Source of the DNA: Drosophila pseudoobscura
Lineage: Eukaryota > Arthropoda > Insecta > Diptera > Drosophilidae
Assembly: GCF_009870125.1 (NCBI RefSeq)
Contig: NC_046680.1
Location: 22,835,501-22,899,500 of the forward strand
DNA length: 64,000 nt
Direction: 5' to 3'
Shown in pieces: positions 48,142 through 60,927 of this stretch (its first letter is position 1; every line of letters begins with the position of its first letter). The notes below the pieces were generated by a model that was not told the origin of the DNA, did not search any database, and was given only the letters and a program-made list of their open reading frames with translations. Made by a program: the position numbers and the translations under genes.

Positions 48142-49981
48142 ATGGGTCACGAAGAGGAACTAACACCGGAGCAAGTAGACTTTGGTGTGTCCCCACTGAG
48201 GGGCGCCCTCAGGCGCACCTGGACCGACTTCTGCACTACCAGCAGTATCCACGGCTTGAGGTACACCCGGGACGAGGACACCAACCGGATTGTTCACTTT
48301 GTCTGGCTGCTCATCTCCCTTGTGATGTTCAGCTGTGCGGTGGCCATGGCCCACACCTTCTACGTGGACTTCCGCAGCAATCCAACCCGGATGAATGTGG
48401 AGAGCGACTTCACGCCACTGAGCAACCTCTACTTTCCACCGGTCACAATTTGTCCTGAGGTGCTCTTCAATATGCAAAAGTCCAAGGCATTTCTGGAGAC
48501 TCTGTGAGTGGGAATGAGCACAGTGTGAGACCTCGATTGATTGGTACGATCTCAACCGCCAGGCGACTACCTGAGGGAGCTGATGTGGCACGCATCCAGC
48601 GACAACTCCACATCTTCTACGGCTTCATGCTGGACGATGAACGCTTTGCCGATCAGGACATAGAGCAAATGGAGTCTGTTCTGACCCTGAACAATCTGAC
48701 ACTTGAACAGTTTGTCGAGCACTTGCGTTGGGATTGCCATGAGATTCTGTATCGTTGTAGGTACCATGGCAAGATTATAAACTGCTCAGAGCTCTTTCAG
48801 CTCTCAAAGACCTTCTTCGGTAACTGCTGTTCCTTCAATCTGCGCCAACAGGGGTGAGTGCCCATATAGATGCTAACCTCTAATGACTTCATCTTTGCAC
48901 AGCCTAAACTTCACCGCTCAAAGGGCCGCTGGAGGACTGGGCTCTGGCCTGTCGGTTATTCTACGGTACCAGGACGACAACTACGACCCTTTCCAGTCCT
49001 ATTCGTATGGCGTGAAGCTGCTCATTCAGGAAACCAATGCCTTTCCCAGTGCCCACGCTGTCTCGAAGTTCGTTTCCTTCAACACGGAGGTCTTCGCAGC
49101 TCTGCGACCCGAGGAGACCTTCTGCGCGGCGGCTGTTAAGGCTCTGGCCATCGAAGAGCGGAACTGTGTGTTCGGAAACGAGTTCCATCTGCGCTACTTC
49201 CCCGACTACGTCTACCCAAACTGTGAGCTCAACTGCCGGGTGACCAACATGGTCAAGTTCTGCGGCTGTCACACGTACTTCTTTGACTTCAATCGCACCA
49301 GGGATCGGATATGCTCGTTTAGGGATATTCCCTGTTTGGTGGATAACTTTGGTGGGTACCAAATCGATAGAATGGCCGATCTTACAAGACTTTTTGTACA
49401 GCTAACATCATCACACGAGAAAGAAGCACTCAATGCTATTGTCCCCTGACATGCGAGCACTTTGATTACGATGTTCAGATCTCCAATTTCCCCCTTTATC
49501 CCAATATGCCAGTGGTGGATCCCTTTTAGTGAGTGCTCCCTTGGGCTATAAATTTTAGTATACATTCTTCTCAGGTTATGGATTCCACTTTCAGCTCGGG
49601 TATAGCCAAAAACGATGGCATTTTACATGTGTTCATCAACTCTATTAGCTATCGGCGTATTCGTCAGGACTTGCTCTCTAACATGGTGACCCTGGTTTGT
49701 AAGTTCATCCATTTTTCTTTTCCTTGATATCCCATCTTATAATTTCCGCTTTCCTCATAGCTAACCTGGGCAGCGCCTTTAGCCTATTTGTAGGCATGAG
49801 CATGCTCTCCGTGGTGGAGATACTGTATTACTTTTCGGTTATCCTCCGAAAGAACTATGTGCAGGAGCGTCGAGCACGCACAAAGATGCTTCAGAGGGGA
49901 ACAAAGTTCGCCGTTCCCAAAACAAGTTACGCATACAAAAATCCAAAGATTGGTATTCATAATTCAAGTTACAAATCGTAA
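48142..49981 (+). CDS. Pickpocket-family DEG/ENaC sodium channel subunit
   Basis: Six exons: 48142-48503, 48563-48853, 48903-49351, 49402-49528, 49595-49698, 49761-49981; 517 residues, and every junction restores frame. An intracellular N-terminus has TTSSIHGLRY, typical of the family's His-Gly gating motif. Membrane segment 1 is VHFVWLLISLVMFSCAVAMA. The extracellular part has FPPVTICPE and a cysteine-rich region (NCELNCR, FCGCHTYFFDF, CYCPLTCEHFDYDVQIS). Membrane segment 2 contains the pore motif with GSAFSLFVGMSMLSVVEILY (the GxS filter reads GSA). The gene is intact. Which ppk number it matches I cannot say. Poly(A) signal at 50031-50036. Confidence 0.94.
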
Positions 49982-52085
<2,104 letters not shown>

Positions 52086-52150
52086 GACAAGACCCAGAGG
52101 AGGGCTTTAGTTAACGACAGAAATATTCGATTTATTTTGTCTCAAATTAC

Positions 52151-52156
52151 AATAAA
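52151..52156 (+). terminator. Amyrel poly(A) signal
   Basis: AATAAA 66 bases after the Amyrel stop codon. A minus-strand AATAAA (52136-52131) lies only 15 bases away and could end the convergent BTB gene. Confidence 0.65.
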
Positions 52157-54299
52157 AACGAACGCATATAATGTATGTAATGTATGTATGAATATGTATA
52201 AAGGTTTCAGCTCTCTCTATATGTATGTATGTGTGTATGATTGATCGAAAGATCGATAACAGTAACGGTACAAATACAAAATCGGTACAAGTAAAACATT
52301 CAAACTGGAACTGGAGTTAGTCTAACAAATGCCTCGACAACGATATCCTCAGGGAGTTCTCTATCCCTAAACGGATAGGAATAGGGATATACGTTACACT
52401 CGTATATGTCATACATATATAGTATGTATGTTCGTGGGTGACTGTAACTGATCCTCCTCCGATCGATCGATGGCTGTAACACTGTAAAAAACCGCTCTGC
52501 AAATAGAAGAAGGTCGCATTGTGAAATTGTAGTTGGGTGCTCTGGAATATCCGAATGGCAACAAACGCCTCTCGCAAGCATGCAGAGGCACAAATGAAAA
52601 TCGGTAGATATCCGCATCGATAGCACTACGCTAAGAACTGTTCAAGCGATCTGTTTAGCGAATCGATTTAGTTTTAGTTTTAGTTTAGAGTCGAAAGCAA
52701 GCAACTACAAATCAAAATAGCAACGATTCTACTGGCATTCAGGTTAGTTTCGAGTTTCGAGTGTAAGCTTTAGCGATCGATTGCTGCTGTCGCTGCCGAT
52801 GGATGTACTTTACGATTACATATTTACCATATACGAGCTTACATATATGTATATTGTAGTATGTGTTGTGGTTGGTTAGAAGTAAATGCTCATAATGCGT
52901 AATTACCTGTAAAATGCTGATATCTTTCTTCGACTTGCTAAAAAGCCAACAACATCCATATCGTATCGCTTAACCATAATATATGTATATGTATATGTAT
53001 ATGTATAGTAAATATCTTGTAAATAATGATACTTGGATTGCTTAGATGTAGGATTTCCTTTTCTCAATTTTTATATTCCATTTTGTTTTTGTTTCTTTTG
53101 GTTTTGTTTTTGTTTAACTAACAAACATAGAGTCCAAAAATCTTGCTCAAAGTTTAACATTATGAGTAAATATTCATTTGATAATACGCGAGGAGTTTCC
53201 TCTGTCGTTCTCTTTTCTCTAATTTTTTTAAGATTTAAGTACGGCCCCAAATCCAGCTTTTAATACATATGTATACAGGCATGCGCATATATACTCGTAT
53301 CGTATAATCCCACTGTGCTCTGATCTTTTTTTCAGAGACTAACCAAAATAATAGGTAATGAGGTCACCTCTTGCAATAGCCGCGCAGTTCGGTTACATTT
53401 AGAATATAGCGTTTAGATCTTAAGGATACAATCTTTTGTATGGTTTTTTATGGGGTATACTATACCATCCAGAATGTGTAATACTCGCACACATCTATAT
53501 TTGTATATATTTATGTATGTATATGTAGGTATATCCTATAGCTATACGTATATAACAGGAACCACGTAAAAATGCACAAATATCTTATCGTATGTTTTGG
53601 TTTTCCACAATAATTACAACATCAAAGTTTGAACCGCTATCCAAATACGTACGACATCCACGTACGCACTCTATATATGTATATATATATATCATTTAAT
53701 ACTATATAATAAATGTTTGATCTATTGTTTTAAATAGTAATCAGGTAAATCGTGGGAGGAATTATTGTTTCACATACATTTGTAGATCATTTAGAATAAC
53801 AATTTCTATTCAACTATTTCTTTACTGATTTCAGTGGATCCAACACCAACCCTCCAAATGGGGGGAGGCTTTCTTGGTTTCTCTTTAGTTTTTCAAATAT
53901 TCAGATAAATCGGTAGAGATCATAAGTGGTTTCCCTTCTCTAATGGAGGAGGTATGTATAGCTGGCTTCGGTTTGGCCGAAGTACCTGTTGGGTAGAGCT
54001 TTGAAACGGCCTAAAACCAGAACCATTTTATAAAGTTTGATTATTGAACGCCTTGAGTTTGATTTTCACTTAATCCTACACACGCACCACAAAGTTGAAA
54101 TGCGATGTTTTTGAGTTTTAAAATTTAAATAGCTTGAGATAACATTGAGATTGTCAAAAACATATCCAAGAAGATATATATAGAGCATTGCCGCAATGAA
54201 TTCTCATGAGGTTCACCGTGGTTAAACTAAACAAAGTACTCAAAAAATTGCATTCTATTCTATTCTATCTAAAACGCCACGGCCTAAGAGCCAGCCCTC
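52157..54299 (-). other. Probable long 3' UTR of the BTB gene, convergent with Amyrel
   Basis: 2.1 kb of AT-rich sequence with no gene. It has many TATGTA and TATATG runs, the longest at 52980-53006. Minus-strand poly(A) candidates are TTTATT at 52131 and TTTAAT at 53265 and 53693. Convergent 3' ends with Amyrel may touch. Confidence 0.45.
52980..53006. repeat. TATATG hexanucleotide repeat
   Basis: Four tandem units of TATATG in the presumed BTB gene 3' UTR. Confidence 0.8.
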
Positions 54300-57287
54300 T
54301 TAAAAGCTCTTGCCCGCCTCATGGATGCGCTTACGTCGACTGTCGCGTCGCCGGTACCGATCTATGATGCGGGACCGGTGCCTTTCCGGGCACAGCGCCT
54401 CCGGCGAACTATCCACCTTCTTCATCACAATGCGGAACGTGAAGGTGTGCTTGGGCGAGGCACTGGCCGCGCGACGTGGCGATGGTGGCTCGAACTCGCT
54501 GCCGCTGGAAAAACCGCAGCTGTGATGCTGCCCTCCGGGGGGCATGGCAGCAGTTGGCACAGTGCCTACGGTGCTGGGAATGCGTGGCGTACCGTTGGTG
54601 TAGCCCGAGGGGGTGGACATTGATCCCGTGGACAGCTGCTGGGTAAGCACAGAGCTGGGCCGCGGCTCGAAGATGGAGGCACATCGCTGGTCGGTGCAGA
54701 GGAAGGTCTTGACCTCCTCCTCGCGCTGATCGCGCTTGATTGTGAGCGGGAAGTGCTTCCGGCTGGGATCGGCATACGGTCCGTGCCCATGGCCGTGGCT
54801 GGGTCCACCTTGGTACGAGGAGCTCGAGTCGTAGCTGTCCCGCGAGCTGTAGTTCGATGAGGTCTGCTGCGAGAGCGGACTGCGTGCTCGCGAGAAGGCA
54901 CTGAAGGGTGAGATGTGCAGCTGGCGGAAGGTCTCGGCCTTTTGCTTCTTGGTCATCAGCGGGAAGTTGGGCGAGCGGGCGGGCGTTACGCCACTCGTCT
55001 CTGAGGGCGTGTAGTCGAAGTGCGTCTCCAGCGAGGACTTCCTGCCGCAGGAGGAGCCCGACCGCTGGAATGTCTCCGCATCGACCAGCTCGATGGAGCT
55101 CTTGCGCAAGTCCACGGGACGCCGGTGGCGCTCGTCCGTGTCCACAATTTCGAAGCTGGAGGTCTGGTCCTCATAGCTGGTGGACTGGTACCGCGATATG
55201 GACACATCGAAGCTGGTGTCGCGCGATGAGTACGGACAGTCGAAGCTGGACTCGGCGCGGCTCGACTTGCGATCGCCCTCGACCATCTCAAAGCTGTCGC
55301 CGCCCGAGTCCAGCCGCTGGAGGTTGATCAGATCCGTGTCCGTGTCCCCCCCGGGGCTGCGCAGCTGCTCGAGGAAAGGCGAGCGCGGCGGGTCGAAGGA
55401 AGATCGTCGCGATGGCGGCTCAAACTCAATAGTAGGACACTGCAGCGGCTGCTTCACGGGCGGGGCAGAGGCTGCCGCCTCTGCCACAGCCTGGGCGGCC
55501 GCCTCCACCTCATCCGTTTCGCGCCGCAGCGCCTGCAGATTAACATAAACTGGTTCTGGCGCATAGGCCTTCAAGATCTCTACTAGCTCGGCGCGCAGCT
55601 CCTCCGGAATAATCAGGTCGTTGGAGTCCGACTCGTGCTCTTCGCTGATCCGCGGCTCGATGGGCTCCCGGCTCTCCGAGCGGCGCGTGAAGTGGTGCAC
55701 CACTGCTGCACCTCCATCTCCGTTTAGTGCCACCACCTTGAGGGAATTGGTCACTTCCTCGACGAACTGCGCCATGGCGGCATCCGTCTGCTCCGGCTCG
55801 ACATCTGGACCGACCTTGCACTCGGATTCAGCTGCTCTCTTCGCCTGCGCCTCCTGGTCTGGCTCGACTAGCTCTCGGAGTCGCTCATGCTTGATATAGG
55901 ACTCACCTACCTTCTCGAAGTGGACGTTGGCCAGCTCGAATGGCAGCTCCTCGCCTGAGGCTGATGCTGATGCAGATCCTGAGCCACCTACCTGCTCCAT
56001 TATCCCCGCATTGGAGTCCGCGCTGGGACGCTTCGATCCCGAGGCCGAGCTCCCTGTCTGTTGGTGGTGCTGCTGCTGTTGCTGCTTCTGCTTCTCCTCC
56101 TCATCCCGCTTGGCGGATCGGCGCAGCTTGAGGCTCATCTTCGTATAGTGAGCGAATTTAAGGGACATCTTCGGCTCGAATCCCACCTCTGACATCTGCT
56201 TCTGAACGGCACTCTTGGAGGCGGTGGACGAGGGGGCCGGACTGGCCGAGAATGTGCTCTGCCGGATCAGAGGTCCGCTGGAGGATCCCGAATCCGCGCG
56301 CGTGAAGGCGTTGGCGAAGCGGTTCGTGCGCGTTGTCATCACCTTCGAAGGCTTTCGCACAAAGGCCAGGATCTCCCGCATGACGCTCTTCTTCTCCTGC
56401 ACCTGCGGCAGCGACTGCGCCGCCTCCTTCTCCCTCTCTCGCTCCAACTCCCGCGCAGCTGCCTCGGCTGCCTCCCTCTCCCGCTCCGCGCTCTTGTGGG
56501 TCTCGGCTGGATTGGAAACGTGGATCGGCGGAATGGGTCCCATGCCCATGGGGGACCGCTTCTCGCTGGCGAAGTACATCGGCGTGAAGAGGCCGATCGA
56601 GGGTCGCTTCATTCCCACAAAACCCGCCTCCTCCGGCTCCGTGGCCATGTCCTGCACGTGGACCGTGGAAGTGGGACTCCTCCGGGTTCCCGGAAAGCCC
56701 GTCTGGCAGCCGAAATCCGTGGGCGCAGTGGCCCCCAGTGGCGAGCGACGCTCCTGGGTGTGAACGCTGAAGGTGGGACTGCTCCGTCGAGGCTCTCCCG
56801 TTGGACTTCTGGCAGTGGGACTGGGCTGGTCGTTAGGGGATCGGAGCCCGCTGCTGCTGCCGGGGAAGAGCGGACTACGCCTGCCCTGGGGACTTCGATC
56901 GTTGGTGGCCACGGGACTTCGGGACCGGCCTTGGGTGCCCAAAGAGATTGAGAGTTGTCCGCTATTCTTCCGCCGGCTGGAGGCCCGTAGTGTACCCTGA
57001 CGCGAGAGTGTGGTGGGCGTTTTCGATGAACCGCTGCCCGGACTCTTGGATTCCATTTCCGCTGGCACCGGACTCTTTGGTGTGAGAGGACTTCGCTTCT
57101 TTTCGCTACTGGCCCCAGCCGAGGTGGTGTTGAGGGTGAGGTTGGGGCTGCGCCGTTCAGAGGGACTGCGTCGCGAGCGGAACGACTGCGACTTGGCCTT
57201 GCGGATCTTAGGCAGGGACTGGTGGTGGTGGCGGTGGCGGTGCTGGTGCGGTTGGGTGGAGGAGGAGGAGGGGCCGTTCAACTTATG
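54300..57287 (-). CDS. gprs: Serine-rich tail in frame after the TAA, likely made by stop-codon readthrough
   Basis: The frame continues straight through the TAA at 57290-57288 for 995 codons (HKLNGPSSSS onward) to a TAA at 54302-54300. There is no ATG near its start and no acceptor with a pyrimidine tract, so it is not a separate gene. Content: His-rich start, then many proline-directed sites (RSPSERRSP, RRSPLFPGSS, RRSPLGA), which suit CDK, MAPK or 14-3-3 binding. Acidic and Ala-rich middle parts follow, then Ser-rich blocks with DxSFD-type repeats (RAESSFDCPYSSRDTSFDVS) and a basic end (TFTFRIVMKKVD ... RRKRIHEAGKSF). Full protein with readthrough is 1363 residues, near the ~1300 I recall for fly gprs. 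A sequence error or true nonsense allele is the alternative. Confidence 0.8.
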   Translation of the reverse strand, partial: HKLNGPSSSSTQPHQHRHRHHHQSLPKIRKAKSQSFRSRRSPSERRSPNLTLNTTSAGASSEKKRSPLTPKSPVPAEMESKSPGSGSSKTPTTLSRQGTLRASSRRKNSGQLSISLGTQGRSRSPVATNDRSPQGRRSPLFPGSSSGLRSPNDQPSPTARSPTGEPRRSSPTFSVHTQERRSPLGATAPTDFGCQTGFPGTRRSPTSTVHVQDMATEPEEAGFVGMKRPSIGLFTPMYFASEKRSPMGMGPIPPIHVSNPAETHKSAEREREAAEAAARELEREREKEAAQSLPQVQEKKSVMREILAFVRKPSKVMTTRTNRFANAFTRADSGSSSGPLIRQSTFSASPAPSSTASKSAVQKQMSEVGFEPKMSLKFAHYTKMSLKLRRSAKRDEEEKQKQQQQQHHQQTGSSASGSKRPSADSNAGIMEQVGGSGSASASASGEELPFELANVHFEKVGESYIKHERLRELVEPDQEAQAKRAAESECKVGPDVEPEQTDAAMAQFVEEVTNSLKVVALNGDGGAAVVHHFTRRSESREPIEPRISEEHESDSNDLIIPEELRAELVEILKAYAPEPVYVNLQALRRETDEVEAAAQAVAEAAASAPPVKQPLQCPTIEFEPPSRRSSFDPPRSPFLEQLRSPGGDTDTDLINLQRLDSGGDSFEMVEGDRKSSRAESSFDCPYSSRDTSFDVSISRYQSTSYEDQTSSFEIVDTDERHRRPVDLRKSSIELVDAETFQRSGSSCGRKSSLETHFDYTPSETSGVTPARSPNFPLMTKKQKAETFRQLHISPFSAFSRARSPLSQQTSSNYSSRDSYDSSSSYQGGPSHGHGHGPYADPSRKHFPLTIKRDQREEEVKTFLCTDQRCASIFEPRPSSVLTQQLSTGSMSTPSGYTNGTPRIPSTVGTVPTAAMPPGGQHHSCGFSSGSEFEPPSPRRAASASPKHTFTFRIVMKKVDSSPEALCPERHRSRIIDRYRRRDSRRKRIHEAGKSF

Positions 57288-57290
57288 TTA
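57288..57290 (-). other. In-frame TAA stop, context AAC TAA CAT
   Basis: A single stop between two long coding parts in the same exon and same frame. A cytosine follows it, the +4 base generally linked to leaky termination. No GT..AG pair nearby would splice it out while keeping frame. Confidence 0.85.
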
Positions 57291-60200
57291 GTTGCTGTGA
57301 GGGGCGCAGCTGGTGGGGTCGCTGCTGCCGCTGGAGCTGAGGGTGGTGTTGGAGCCATAGGGATCCAGCGAGCTCTGCACGGACATCGAGCGGCCCTGGT
57401 TTTGGCGAGCGCGCCTCACTCGGCTAGAGTTGGGAGACAGCTTTCCGGGGTCGATGCTTTCTGGGTCTGCCTGCAAGTTGTAGAATCAGGCATAAAGGGG
57501 GACAACAGGGATGGATGGATGGATATGGATGGATCGCATGGATGGATGGTATGTAGATGTAGGCGTGGATGATGGACAAAGACATGGCCATGGGCATGGG
57601 CGTGGACGTGGACAGGTGGAGGACAGACAGATAGAGAGAGATGGCGAGGTGGCGTGAATGTGAGTGATTCTGAGTTAACACAAACAAAGCCAAAAGCGGG
57701 GTAGGTTTCTATTCCACAAAAGCACACAGCAACCCACCTGGTAGGCCAAGGCATTCATGATGATCGCGTAGGGCACCAGGCTCAGCGGATGGATCTCCCG
57801 CATCAGCACATTGGCGGGTATCTTGTGGAACTGGATGTACTCCAGGAAGGTGCCCAATATCTCCTTGATGTCAATGTTCTGCAAAAGGAATTTGTTTGGT
57901 TCCTTTTATAAGAAGAATCATAATTATCTGTGGGACTTACAGGATTGTTGTCGTAATACTTTTTGCTCCACATAAGCGCCGCCTGAAACTTGGTAAACTC
58001 GTCTGCCCGCAGCTCCTCCCTGGCCAGGATCAGGCGCACCACATGCTGCGGCAGAAGTGTGAAGCTCCCCAGATTGAGCACCTCCGTCCCATGCTCGTCC
58101 ACGAACTCGAGCACCTTCTGCACCAGGGTCTTTGTGCATTTGTACTGAATATAGCGCTCGGCGGAGGCCAGCAGGGCGCAAACGGTGTCCACGTTGATGC
58201 AGCACTGCACGAATCCTGCACAGGCGCGACGTAGCTCCTCCAGGCCATAGTAATCGGCGGCATTCATCACGCCTAAAAAACAGACAAAGGAAATGAATGA
58301 ATCCCTCTTTCCCCACCGTTCTGCGACTTACCCAGCAGGGTGCGGGGCTGCAGGGTCACGCAGCCTGTGTGTATGTACTCGATGAGCTGGCGGAAGACAT
58401 CTGGCTCAAACTCCTCAATGATCAGCGTCTGGTGCTGCTGGCCTGTGGGCTAGAGTCAATCGAATCTGAATTAGTACACGGGAGACTACATATTGGCGCT
58501 AGCAGAACACGAACTACTAAGCGTATGGAAGGGAGGAGAGTGCAGGAAAGAAGCCAAATTAGGTATCAAACTTGTTGCAGACAAACCAAAAGTAGGATTC
58601 TAGACACCGATTACTTGTAGACATATACACAATGTAGACACATTGTTGGCTACACAGCCCAATATTAGCCAACAATCTATAGATTATAGCCAATCTGTAG
58701 ATTATGCAGCAGTAACTTAAGTCTCTATTGTTATCTACATACTTACATACACACATATGCTCCCGCAAAATTCGTTTTTAATAAATGAAATACTCGCTAA
58801 AAAAAATGTCATTTGTTTTCCTTCTGATTTGAAAGGTTTCATAGCAGCGAAAAGCAGCGAAGAGTATAACAACAACACAAAACGTCTTCCATATATCTAT
58901 CTCTGTCATCTCTCTCACATTAAGCATAGCGTATGTATAATTTCATGATGAGCCTATGCAGCCGTTCTCTCCGTCGCCCTGTCTAGCGCTCTCTCGATCT
59001 GTCGCGCTCTCGCTTGCATTAGGTCACACGGGCAACTCGGCCGCCCCGCCTGCCCTTGAATTAAGTCTGGACCTTGCACTTCTTGCACCTCGCCTATTGC
59101 GAAAAGTTCTTCGATCCATCGCCGTCTTAAACCGACACCACGCGTCTTCAACCTGACCACTTCTTGAATCGAGCTAGTCATCCAACAGACTCGTCCTGCT
59201 CCCGTCGTAAATCGAACTAGAACCTTTCGCTATCCCTTCGACTTTGTATCGCTTTATATAATATCCCCTTCAATAAAACATATTAAACCGAAAAATCGTC
59301 GACTTTTCATAAATCGATCTCACCCATACACTGCTGAAAAAGCTCAGTAGTTCCACATGCACTGTTGGTATATGCTTAGATAAAATCCAGAACAGAAGAG
59401 CTCCCGGTTCCCGTTGATTAAGTAGTCCCCGTATCACTGAATGCCCTGTTTAAGGCAGTTTTATAATGTGTAGGATACTCGTACACTATCTTACAGAGTA
59501 GAGACGTGCAACACATTCCCCTATAAAACGCAAATCGCACAGGATAAAAAAGCACATCTAAGTAAAGCACATAAAAGCCCATTATGGTACATTCGAGGTA
59601 CGAGTATTTTTAGCTCGTGAATGGATTAAATACACAGCACACACATACAGATGCAGATGCAGAAACGAATGCAAATACAGATACAGATAAAATTACACAT
59701 ACGTACAGATAGAGAGATAGAGTCGTAAGGGGAGAGCGAGAGATAGATAGATTTCTGATGCTTGGTTAGTTGGTTAGTTACCTCGGTTATCGGAGCTAAT
59801 TGTTGGGTGAAACCGGTTCTCTATTATTATGCGGATGGGGTTGGGATATTGATGATTGGATGATTGCAGGATTTGAGAATTGGTGACACAACAGGGAATG
59901 CACGAGAACATTGATAGGTATCATTAAAATGGATTATCAAATAGAACAGTATGCAAAATACAAATGTATTCTAAAATAATGTTACAAAAGAAATATCGAA
60001 AAGTTTAACTAAAAATAAACCCACGAGAATTCAATGATGCACACAGTCGCGCCACAGCAGTCCCCAGCTAAATGCAAAATCGCATCACACACGCGCGAAG
60101 TACTCACTCCTTTTAGAGACCCAGTGTCGCCCCAGGGTAATCGATTATGAATGAATACAGATGCACAGACACATACTCGTACATACATACATACATTCAT

Positions 60201-60918
60201 ACGTACATACATGGATGCTGGTGCTTATACGAACCTGTTGTGCGGCATTCTGTAGATTCAATAGCGGCTCCGAGGAACGCTTGAGGAAGAGCCGCAGCTT
60301 GTTCTCCTTCGTGGAGGTCTCCCGCTTACGCTGCGGCGATGGCGCCGCATAAAGCATTTTCGCAAACACTCGGGAACGGGAGGCCAGCACGGCCTGTTAT
60401 AGAGAGAGGAAGAAATGAGTTGTAGGTGATTAGAGACAGTAAAACTTCTTGAAAATGAATATAGTACGAGTATATGTGTGGGTGTTTTCAGAGTTTCCCC
60501 GACTTTAATTACTTCCAAACTCAAGCCAAGAGTCAAACCATCTGTGCTGTGCCATTATTTAAAAAAGCTACTTAGTTTTCGTTAAGGAAGCTCCACTGTA
60601 ATATATAGGGTCGATGCTGTGTAATGATTACGCAGTGACCTGATTTCAATACTCGGACATACACACACGAACATAAAGGTGGTGAGGGTGTGGGGGGGTA
60701 TGGGATGATTATTATGATGATAATGATGTTTGGGGCATGCTACATACCTTAACGGCACAGACGGGCTCTCGGGTGTCGCCCACCAGGAAGGTTACATCAC
60801 ACAGCTCCGGCATGGAGGCGAGGAACTTCATGTCCTCGGCCAGTCCCGTTTTGTTCTCGAACGTCGATAGGTCCGGCTCTGCGTCAGCCATGCCGAGTAG
60901 TATCAGCGCCTCTGGCAT
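57288..60918 (-). CDS. gprs: BTB-BACK protein, gprs-like, up to the first in-frame stop
   Basis: Exons on the minus strand: 60918-60748, 60393-60235, 58449-58332, 58272-57941, 57878-57738, 57470-57288; 367 residues to a TAA. A TTGCAG acceptor at 60928 puts only nine UTR bases before the ATG. BTB fold: DMKFLASMPELCDVTFLVGD, then AVLASRSRVFAKML, a variable basic insert (PSPQRKRETSTKENK), IIEEFEPDVFRQLIEYIHTG and MNAADYYGLEELRRAC. BACK-like helices follow: YIQYKCTKTLVQKVLEFV and PQHVVRLILAREELRADEFT. BTB proteins pair with Cullin3 or self-associate. I think it is D. melanogaster gprs (serine-enriched protein), whose long serine-rich tail matches the frame that follows the stop. Symbol moderately sure. 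Confidence 0.85.
57505..57555. repeat. GGAT tetranucleotide repeat
   Basis: Interrupted GGAT units in the intron 57471-57737 of the BTB gene. Confidence 0.75.
58807..59320 (+). mobile_element. Possible solo LTR of a retrotransposon (BEL/Pao-like feel)
   Basis: The block has a base composition unlike the intron around it: pyrimidine-rich CTCTC GATCTGTCGCGCTCTC, GC-rich middle, then AATAAA at about 59272 in an AT-rich end. This resembles U3-R-U5 order with a poly(A) signal. It would start near TGTCATTT (58807) and end near TTTTCA (59315). No target duplication or pol frame is visible, so this is tentative. Confidence 0.35.
60180..60220. repeat. CATA tetranucleotide repeat
   Basis: CATACATACATACATT followed by related units, in the BTB gene intron. 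Confidence 0.75.
60394..60747 (-). other. BTB gene intron between the first two coding exons
   Basis: 354 bases, GTATGT donor and AACAG acceptor. Nothing else seen. Confidence 0.8.
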
Positions 60919-60927
60919 TTGGGTTTA

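Larger units (their letters stand above)
58450..60234 (-). other. BTB gene intron holding a possible LTR remnant
   Basis: 1.8 kb intron between the two halves of the BTB domain. No exon with proper splice sites was seen. See the separate LTR entry and the CATA repeat. Confidence 0.6.

Noticed and set aside
57010-57572. Plus-strand frames opposite the serine-rich tail and last BTB exon
   Set aside because: Shadows of the GC-rich minus-strand coding sequence. Val/Gly/Ala-rich with no domain.
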